Positions 58,254 through 64,000 of a stretch of 64,000 nucleotides of DNA are shown one piece after another. The notes under the pieces were generated by a model, which saw only the letters and a program-made list of their open reading frames with translations, made no database searches and had not been told where the DNA came from. This DNA is from Rhizobium sp. LC145 (GTDB taxonomy: Bacteria > Pseudomonadota > Alphaproteobacteria > Rhizobiales > Rhizobiaceae). A program made the translations under genes and the position numbers. Every line of letters begins with the position of its first letter. Position 1 is the stretch's first letter. The DNA is taken from positions 682,001 through 746,000 of the forward strand of contig NZ_LBHV01000001.1 of assembly GCF_001005825.1 (NCBI RefSeq). The letters run 5' to 3'.

Positions 58254-58281
58254 GACTAGCGCAGGCGAAGCCCCGGTGCAA
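58254..58281 (-). promoter_or_regulatory. Possible nuo operon promoter
   Basis: Minus strand TTGCAC (58281-58276), N16, CTAGTC (58259-58254), giving a leader of about 80 bases before nuoA. The match is moderate. The 302-bp region 58165-58466 contains no gene. Confidence 0.35.
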
Positions 58282-58466
58282 GACTTTTGAGCGCCCCTTG
58301 CCACGTCAAAATGGACCAGGCGCTCCACAATCACCAGAGGTTGATTGGGAAGCAAAATTGACGAGTGCCGCACAGCCTATGGCAGCAGGCCGGACTTCGC
58401 AATAGCCGGGCAAAAGTCCCGGACCGCCCGGCGACACGAGGAAAGCCTGCATGAAGATAAGGAGAA

Positions 58467-58543
58467 TGGCGCGAGTGACGGGGCTCGAACCCGCGACCTC
58501 CGGCGTGACAGGCCGGCACTCTAACCGACTGAGCTACACCCGC
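58467..58543 (-). tRNA. tRNA-Asp (GUC), copy 1
   Basis: 77 bases including encoded CCA. Acceptor GCGGGTG/CACTCGC, anticodon loop CTGTCAC (anticodon GTC), T-arm GCGGGTTCGAGCCCCGT. D-loop reads AGTCGGTTA. Lies upstream of nuoA on the same strand, 65 bp after the second copy. Confidence 0.96.
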
Positions 58544-58608
58544 GCACAATGCCGCTTGCGGCATTTTGACCGATCCCAAACAAGACCGGTCGACTTCGAG
58601 GAAGAGAA

Positions 58609-58685
58609 TGGCGCGAGTGACGGGGCTCGAACCCGCGACCTCCGGCGTGACAGGCCGGCACTCTAACCAACTGAGCTACACCCGC
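58609..58685 (-). tRNA. tRNA-Asp (GUC), copy 2
   Basis: 77 bases including CCA; identical to copy 1 apart from AGTTGGTTA in the D-loop. First in transcription order, with a strong promoter upstream at 58747-58775. Confidence 0.96.
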
Positions 58686-58746
58686 GCATTTCTCAAAAGG
58701 GCGCTTGGCCCTTCACCGTGCGGCCTCGACCGCCCGGTTGAGCGGC

Positions 58747-58775
58747 TAACTAAGAGGTTCGGCATCGGGTGTCAA
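58747..58775 (-). promoter_or_regulatory. tRNA-Asp promoter
   Basis: Minus strand TTGACA (58775-58770), N17, TAGTTA (58752-58747), about 60 bases before the tRNA 5' end. Confidence 0.7.
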
Positions 58776-58878
58776 GCAGGTTTCAAGACAAAAGGATGAC
58801 GGCGGTCGATTTGCACAGACCCCTCCCCTTTCCGCGTCGGTCTTCCGCAAAAAATTCAAAAAAACATCATGAAGGCTC

Positions 58879-58907
58879 TTGCGGTTTTTCCGCGATCCGC
58901 ATAGATC
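58879..58907 (+). promoter_or_regulatory. tRNA-Val promoter
   Basis: TTGCGG (58879-58884), N17, TAGATC (58902-58907), 40 bases before tRNA-Val. Moderate match. Confidence 0.45.
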
Positions 58908-58947
58908 ACGGCCACCGACGCGGCGGACGGGTTCCGCAGCCGCGAAA

Positions 58948-59023
58948 GGGCGATTAGCTCAGTTGGTAGAGCGCCTCGTTTACACCGAGGATGTCGGGAG
59001 TTCGAGTCTCTCATCGCCCACCA
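58948..59023 (+). tRNA. tRNA-Val (UAC)
   Basis: 76 bases including CCA. Acceptor GGGCGAT/ATCGCCC, anticodon loop TTTACAC in stem CTCG/CGAG (anticodon TAC), T-arm GGGAGTTCGAGTCTCTC. Divergent from the tRNA-Asp pair. Confidence 0.96.
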
Positions 59024-59047
59024 TTTTCTCCTTTGAAATCATTGAAC

Positions 59048-59066
59048 AACCCATTTTGTTGGGTTT
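59048..59066 (+). terminator. Weak hairpin after tRNA-Val
   Basis: AACCCA (59048-59053) and TGGGTT (59060-59065) with loop TTTTGT; only a short T tail. Possible tRNA-Val terminator. Confidence 0.4.
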
Positions 59067-59216
59067 CCGGCGTCCATTTGGTACACAAGGCCGGTTGACA
59101 ATGAGTTTTATAATATCTGCCCTGCCCTCATCGGTAGTATCTGGGGCGGAATGACGTATAATGTTTGAACGTGAAACGTACTAGCCTTCATCATTGATCA
59201 ATTCAGCGAGGCCGCT

Positions 59217-59717
59217 GTGGACTTCCTTTCGCTCATATTGGCAGCAATCGGATGGCAGAAAAATCACGCCAACAAAGTCAGTGATCGGCGGATAGAAGCA
59301 TATCGCATGAACGCAGAGGTGGCGGCTGAGGCTGCTCAGTGCGCTAACATGCTAGCGCTTGCAACACCAAGCATCCTCCGGCGTGCAGCGCTTCTCTTTC
59401 CCGATCAGCCGCTGGTTTATCAAAGCTGCCATGACACGCTTACGACAATGCGTGCCCAAGCGGAGCAACTTCATGCCATGGCGGAGAGCTATAAGCCGAT
59501 GATCGAGCGGGGCAGCACATGGGCCGATTGGGATAAAGCGGTGAGGCAGCTTCACGAGTGGAGGTCCACGGCTTCCATGCTGCGCCCTCATACGGAAACG
59601 ATCATCAAACGGTACGAGGATTTGCTGACCGCCGCAGAAAATACAGAACCTCTCCCTTCGCCTTCACCTCCCGTGCGCCAACCAAGAGACCGGGGATGGG
59701 ATGCTCCGCCCCTTTAA
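59217..59717 (+). CDS. Hypothetical protein next to tRNA-Val
   Basis: 166 residues from a GTG at 59217, preceded by GAGG seven bases away. Short hydrophobic start (MDFLSLILAAIGW), then a predicted helical body rich in Ala and His (HANKVSDRRIEAYRMNAEVA; AEQLHAMAESYKPMIERG) and a Pro-rich polar C-terminus. Family not recognised. Codon use looks less GC-extreme than its neighbours, and the upstream 190 bp (59024-59216) are AT-richer, so acquisition next to the tRNA is possible. Converges with the YhaN-like gene 18 bp away. Confidence 0.5.
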   Translation: MDFLSLILAAIGWQKNHANKVSDRRIEAYRMNAEVAAEAAQCANMLALATPSILRRAALLFPDQPLVYQSCHDTLTTMRAQAEQLHAMAESYKPMIERGSTWADWDKAVRQLHEWRSTASMLRPHTETIIKRYEDLLTAAENTEPLPSPSPPVRQPRDRGWDAPPL

Positions 59718-59735
59718 CCGAGGCGCCAGGGGGGA

Positions 59736-62700
59736 TTAAAGCAGCACCAAGTCCAGCCCGTCGCCGATCTCGCGCCTGGCGGTTTCCACCACGCTCGTCT
59801 GGTGGGTGAACAATATCGTCTGGAATCGCTCGCCGCCCGCGGCGAGCGTGCGCAGGCCCGCAGCCGTCCGCTCGTCGTCGAAGGTCTGGAAGATATCGTC
59901 GAGAATCAGCGGGGCCGGTTCGTTGCGGCCGCAGTAATCCTCCAGGAAGGCGAGCCGCAGGGCCAGATAGAGCTGGTCTCCCGTTCCCTCGCTCAAGCCG
60001 CCAAGCGGCACCTGTTCGCCGGTTTTTCGTTCCACGGCGAGCTGCAGTTCGTCGTTCTCGTCATAGAGCTGCAGGAGCCGCGCGAATCGGCCGCCGGTAA
60101 GCTCCGCAAACACTTGTCCCGCCCGCTGCATCACCGGATCGGCCTGCCGTTCGCGGTAGATCTCCATGGATGAGGAGAGAAGACTCGTCGCGAGCTTCAG
60201 CACGACCCAGCGCCGCGCAAGCTCCCTCGCCTCCTCCTCCGCCGCGAGCTTGCGGAAAACCGCGCCCTCGGCGCCGATGCCGGTTTCGAGCTCGCGGCGA
60301 CGACGCAGATTGTCCGCCTCGCCGGCGCGCAGGGCCGCGATGCGGTCGATCTGTCGGCCATCCTCCGCCTCCAGCTTCTCGACCTCCAGGGCGGCGGCGA
60401 CACGGTCGAAATCGGCAAGTGCGGCGCGCACCGCCTGCTCATCCCGGCCATCAGCCTGCTCGACGAACCGATTTTTCCCCTGGCGCAGGCTCTCCTCCAG
60501 CCGGTTGCGCTGCCTGAGATCCTCCAGGACCTCCGCAAGTTTCGGGATTTCGGACGAAAGCATTTCGGCAAGCGCGGCCAGCTCCTCCTGAAGCCGTTCC
60601 CCCTCGCTCTCCGAACGGCCCAATGCCGCTTGCGCGCGCTCTAGTTCCGCGACGAGAGCGGCGCGATGCTTGGCGTCCGCATTGGCGGCCATGGCGCGCT
60701 CGTTGAGCAGGCCTGCCGCGACATCCGGCGCGATGGAGCCGAGGTCCGGCGCGACCTGCGCACACAAGGCGCGCATTTCCTCCTCGAAGCCTTCCATGTC
60801 CCGCGCCATGCCGCGCACGCGCCGGTTCCGGTTTTCGCGCTCCGACATGAGATCCGGCACGATTCGCCAGAGATCGAGGGCGGCAAGCGCCATTTCCATT
60901 CTGGCGTCCTCCGGCAGGTCGACGGCGGCGAGCGCCTGGGTAAAGGCCCTCTCCCAGATTTCCGTTTCCCTGCGAAGCGCCGTCTCGCGCTCCTCCAGCC
61001 GCTCCAGGGTTCCTTGAGCGGAATGGCGCTTTCCTTCCAGCGCGCGGCTTTCACTCCAGCGTTCGGCGATCTCGCCGATCTTCCGTTCGATCCCGCGGGA
61101 AAGCGGCACGGTCGGCAGCGCGGCGGCTGGAAGACCGACAGCGTCGGCGAGAGACGATAGCGCCGGCCTCAGCTTCTCCTCTTTCAGCCGCAGAATCTCG
61201 AGTTCGTCGCGCAATTGGGTGAGGTTTTCCGCCTGGCGCGACAGCTCGTCCACCGCGCGGCGCCATTCGATCATCCGCTCCGGTGTGCCGGGAGAAACCA
61301 GCCCCGGCTGGAAGGCATCCTCGAAATCGGTGATAGCATCGGACAAGGCGATCTCCGCCTCCCTTGCTGCCTTCCGGTTCTTTACGAGCTGCCCTTCGAT
61401 TTCTCTCTGCCGAAGCGCGATCTGGGCGTGGCGGGAGACCCTTTCGGCATCGGAAAGCGCCGCATCCGCCAGGCGGTCAGCCTCGCTGATGGCGCCCGAC
61501 AGGAGACCGAACCCTTCCCTGCCCGGCTTCGCCTCCGCTGCCTTCAAGGCCTCGTCCCGGCTTGCGCGGGCAAGCGCTATATCCTCACGCGAAACGATCC
61601 TGCCCTCGATCTCGAGCGCCGCGCGCTGGGCGGCAAGGCTCGCCCCCTCCTCTTCCAGCGCGGCGAGCCTTGCGGCGACTTGCGTGCTTTCCGCCCGCGC
61701 GTCCTCGATCATGCGGCGGTGATTGGTGAGAGCGGCGATATCCGGCAGCGGCGCGGCAAGCAGCTTCTCGATATCCTTCACCGGCGGGTCCAGCCGGTCG
61801 GCGGCGGCGCGAAAGTTCGCCTCGGCGCGCGTTACCCGCACCTGCAGATCCTCGATAGCCGAAAGCGCGCCGATATCGGGACGCAAGGCGGCAAATTGCT
61901 CCGTCCAGGGTTTCGGATCGATCAGGCGGGCATCAGGCCCCTCCTCCTCCAGCCGCCGAAGCGTCTGCCGCTCCTCCTCGATCCGCTGGCGAAGCTCCTT
62001 CAGGCTGCGGTCGAGCGCCGCCCCCTCGTCCCCCAGCGCCTTCAGCCGCGCAAGGTCCGCATCCGTCGGCTGGTGGCGTTCGAGGCCGGCGGCATCCGCA
62101 AATCCCAGACGCCGGGCAGCCTGGGTGAGCCGCTGGTCGAAATCCTCGACTTCGCCGCGCACCCGGCCAAGATCTTCCCGCGCCTTGAGATAGGCGCCCT
62201 TCTGCGCATGGGCCGCAAGAATTCTGGGGGCCGCCTCGATCAGCGCCTCGTCCACATGCAGCGCATCGGCCTCGTCGCGCAGGCGGCGAACCTCGATCTC
62301 GGCCACACGACGAGCCTCGGCATTTTCCCGCGCGCCCTCCAGCGCTTTCGCCAGGCGCTCCTCGAAGCCGGCCGGAAGATCGGCCAGGCTCTCATACCGG
62401 GAAAGCATGGCCTGCTCGCGATCGATCTCCCGCAGCACCGGCTCCAGCCGCATCAGCATGCGCAATTGATCGAGCGCCCGCTTCGTCTCCTGCCGCTCGG
62501 CCAGTACCTCGGCAAGCTCCGCCTCGATCTCTGCCTGCTCGGCCAGAAGCTTCTTCCAGTCGTTGGATTTCAGCTCGCTTTCGCGCTCGGCCTTTCGCGC
62601 CTCGTCATGCGCGTCGAGCACCTGATAGAACAATCGGTCCTTCGAACGCCGCTGCGCATAGAGGCCGTCGGCTTCGGCTTCGATCGCCTTGCGCAGGTTC

Positions 62701-63179
62701 GACAACCCCGGGAGGCCGGAAGCGGCCGAAAACAGAAGGCTGCCGATTTCCCCGCCGCTCCTCAGCATGTTCTCGCCGCCGGCGCGCAAGGATGCGGAAT
62801 TCAGTCCGAAGGCGCGCTCGAAGACATCGCGGCTCAGCGTGCCGAGAAAAGGCGCAAGCGCATCTTCCGGCAGCGCCTCCTCCGCCTCGCCGTCGGCAAG
62901 CAGCGTGTTCTTGCGCCCCTTCCGACGCCGGAAAGCCAAAATATCGCCATCGCGCGCGGTGATCTGCGCACCCACGCGCAAGGAACCGGAATCGTGCAGG
63001 AACGTATAGTCGGAGCGATCTGGGAAGCCGAACAGCAGGTCCGAAATGGCCGAGAGCGCGGAGGATTTTCCCGCTTCGTTCGGTCCGTAAATGACATGCA
63101 GCTTCGCATCCGGCCGGAAGACAAGACTGCGGTCGGTCAGCGCGCCATAACGCAGGATATCGAGGCGATCGAACCGCAT
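59736..63179 (-). CDS. YhaN-like AAA ATPase (SbcC/Rad50-type coiled-coil)
   Basis: 1147 residues from the ATG at 63179 (MRFDRLDILRYGALTDRSLV). ABC-type head: Walker A YGPNEAGKSS near residue 33, then about 900 residues of Glu/Arg/Ala-rich coiled-coil with several breaks, and at the C-terminus the signature GGLSEGTGDQLYLALRLAFL and Walker B PLILDDIFQTFDDER. This is the YhaN/SbcC layout: a DNA-tethering ATPase working with the nuclease encoded just upstream (two bases between stop and ATG). Likely in double-strand-end processing. The frame further upstream belongs to the nuclease gene in another phase. Confidence 0.88.
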   Translation of the reverse strand: MRFDRLDILRYGALTDRSLVFRPDAKLHVIYGPNEAGKSSALSAISDLLFGFPDRSDYTFLHDSGSLRVGAQITARDGDILAFRRRKGRKNTLLADGEAEEALPEDALAPFLGTLSRDVFERAFGLNSASLRAGGENMLRSGGEIGSLLFSAASGLPGLSNLRKAIEAEADGLYAQRRSKDRLFYQVLDAHDEARKAERESELKSNDWKKLLAEQAEIEAELAEVLAERQETKRALDQLRMLMRLEPVLREIDREQAMLSRYESLADLPAGFEERLAKALEGARENAEARRVAEIEVRRLRDEADALHVDEALIEAAPRILAAHAQKGAYLKAREDLGRVRGEVEDFDQRLTQAARRLGFADAAGLERHQPTDADLARLKALGDEGAALDRSLKELRQRIEEERQTLRRLEEEGPDARLIDPKPWTEQFAALRPDIGALSAIEDLQVRVTRAEANFRAAADRLDPPVKDIEKLLAAPLPDIAALTNHRRMIEDARAESTQVAARLAALEEEGASLAAQRAALEIEGRIVSREDIALARASRDEALKAAEAKPGREGFGLLSGAISEADRLADAALSDAERVSRHAQIALRQREIEGQLVKNRKAAREAEIALSDAITDFEDAFQPGLVSPGTPERMIEWRRAVDELSRQAENLTQLRDELEILRLKEEKLRPALSSLADAVGLPAAALPTVPLSRGIERKIGEIAERWSESRALEGKRHSAQGTLERLEERETALRRETEIWERAFTQALAAVDLPEDARMEMALAALDLWRIVPDLMSERENRNRRVRGMARDMEGFEEEMRALCAQVAPDLGSIAPDVAAGLLNERAMAANADAKHRAALVAELERAQAALGRSESEGERLQEELAALAEMLSSEIPKLAEVLEDLRQRNRLEESLRQGKNRFVEQADGRDEQAVRAALADFDRVAAALEVEKLEAEDGRQIDRIAALRAGEADNLRRRRELETGIGAEGAVFRKLAAEEEARELARRWVVLKLATSLLSSSMEIYRERQADPVMQRAGQVFAELTGGRFARLLQLYDENDELQLAVERKTGEQVPLGGLSEGTGDQLYLALRLAFLEDYCGRNEPAPLILDDIFQTFDDERTAAGLRTLAAGGERFQTILFTHQTSVVETARREIGDGLDLVLL

Positions 63180-63181
63180 GT

Positions 63182-64000
63182 TCAGCCGGCCCTCGCGGCG
63201 CGGGAAAGCAGCAGCTCGCGGGCTTCCGCCAGCAGGGTTTCGGCATCGCCGCCGAGAGCGAGCTCGCCCGCCCCGATCCCGCCCGGCAGGCGCGCGGCGA
63301 TCTCGGCAATCCTGGACTCCGCGTCGGCAAGCAGTTCCGACGGGAAAGCGCCTGCCAGAATCAGGCCCTCGATGCCGAGAATGTCCTTGGAAACGGCCTT
63401 GCCGTTCGCTTCCGGCTCCAGCCGCACTTCCAGCTTTTCCAGCCAGATATCCTCGTGGCAGCGATGGCAAGCCGCCTGCACCTCGTCGCGGAAATCCTGA
63501 GCGCGCGACGCCAGCTCGTGGCGGAAGCGGCTCCTGCCGGTAAGCCTCACACGCAATGCCAGAGCCCGGCCCTCCATCCGCTCCACGACCGGCTCCAGCG
63601 CGCTTTCCAGCCGCTGCAGGATGGCGGGAATATCGTCCTCGGGCTCCACCGCAACGGCAAGTTCGGCGAAACGGGCGCTATCGGTAATCACCCGCTCATG
63701 GCTGACGCGGCCATCCTCGACCGTCACCAGCACCGCGCCCTTCGCGCCCTGTTCGCGGATGCTGCGTCCCTGCAAGTTGCCGGGAAAGATCACCACCGGG
63801 TCTTCGCTCACCACTTCGTAATCATGCACGTGGCCGAGCGCCCAATAGTCGTAGCCGCGCGATCTCAGGTCCTCAATGGAACAGGGAGCATAGGGCGCGT
63901 GCGGTTCGCGGCCGGTCAGCGAAGTGTGCAGCACGCCGATATTGAACCAGCCGGCCTGCCGCTCCGGATAGGAAAGCGCCAGGTTCTCCGTCGCCGAACG
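63182..64000 (-). CDS. YhaO/SbcD-like DNA exonuclease, C-terminal part, 5' end outside window
   Basis: The frame is open to the right edge, so the N-terminal calcineurin-type metal site motifs lie outside. The visible about 272 residues include GWFNIGVLHTSLTG and YDYWALGHVHDYEVV (His-Val-His metal ligands), followed by VVIFPGNLQGRSIREQGAKG, the typical end of the phosphoesterase domain, then the C-terminal cap. Upstream partner of the YhaN-like ATPase, separated by two bases, so the pair is one operon. Confidence 0.88.
   Translation of the reverse strand, partial: RSATENLALSYPERQAGWFNIGVLHTSLTGREPHAPYAPCSIEDLRSRGYDYWALGHVHDYEVVSEDPVVIFPGNLQGRSIREQGAKGAVLVTVEDGRVSHERVITDSARFAELAVAVEPEDDIPAILQRLESALEPVVERMEGRALALRVRLTGRSRFRHELASRAQDFRDEVQAACHRCHEDIWLEKLEVRLEPEANGKAVSKDILGIEGLILAGAFPSELLADAESRIAEIAARLPGGIGAGELALGGDAETLLAEARELLLSRAARAG

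Noticed and set aside
58948..59216. Prophage or genomic island attachment at tRNA-Val
   Set aside because: No repeat of the tRNA 3' end, integrase or phage gene was found within the following sequence; only one unknown gene lies there.
61215..63500. 761-codon plus-strand frame opposite the YhaN-like gene
   Set aside because: Low-complexity Arg/Leu/Gln product mirrored from the coiled-coil coding strand; the ATPase motifs are on the minus strand.

Overview
This window reads as a chromosomal segment of a GC-rich alphaproteobacterium of the order Hyphomicrobiales (Rhizobiales), most likely family Rhizobiaceae. Support comes from the lpiA/mprF-acvB pair, GatCA amidotransferase, the divK-pleD pair, RNase J next to birA and a full nuo operon, a RIME-type palindromic repeat, and LexA boxes of the alphaproteobacterial form GTTC-N7-GTTC. 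I cannot fix the genus from sequence alone. Almost everything is housekeeping. I see no prophage, transposase or CRISPR array.

Layout. 1-2206: end of a lysyl-phosphatidylglycerol synthase gene with a coupled periplasmic AcvB/VirJ hydrolase. 2216-4239: two related GNAT acetyltransferases flanking a YjhX/TopAI-like toxin and a small membrane protein. 4230-6060: gatA and gatC. 6138-8329: UPF0173 hydrolase, PhnA-like protein, ruvX and two tiny membrane proteins. 8463-10854: tetR and aidB, divergent from pyrB. 10976-14985: pyrB, a pyrC-like gene with degenerate metal ligands, plsY and dprA. 15053-23760: SCO1, a small protein, then topA-rnr-DUF983-Nudix-MFS and rpmG. 23761-24490: an AT-rich gap with a candidate small RNA. 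24491-26249: divK-pleD. 26383-29518: DUF3572, SOS-type dinB and an L,D-transpeptidase. 29592-33330: dnaE, preceded by a 28-codon membrane peptide under a LexA-box promoter. 33461-37741: PAP2 phosphatase, lolD, lolC/E and proS. 37742-38238: a candidate alpha-r9-like sRNA. 38239-41691: DUF1467, methylmalonyl-CoA epimerase, a RIME repeat, rnj and birA. 41703-58164: nuoA to nuoN on the minus strand with three extra genes. 58467-59023: two tRNA-Asp and one tRNA-Val. 59217-64000: a hypothetical gene and a YhaN/YhaO (SbcC/SbcD-like) pair.

Working together. The nuo block encodes all 14 complex I subunits in canonical order, interrupted by a four-helix-bundle (23S intervening-sequence protein family) gene between nuoC and nuoD, a small secreted protein between nuoD and nuoE, and a helix-hairpin-helix protein between nuoF and nuoG. 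DNA metabolism is well represented: topA, dprA, ruvX, dinB, dnaE and YhaN/YhaO. RNA decay is represented by rnr and rnj.

The two observations I rate highest are the SOS-controlled micropeptide upstream of dnaE (33197-33339) and the 466-bp element with near-perfect 25-bp terminal inverted repeats inside the nuo operon (56136-56601). All assignments come from reading motifs and architecture by eye; no database search was run.
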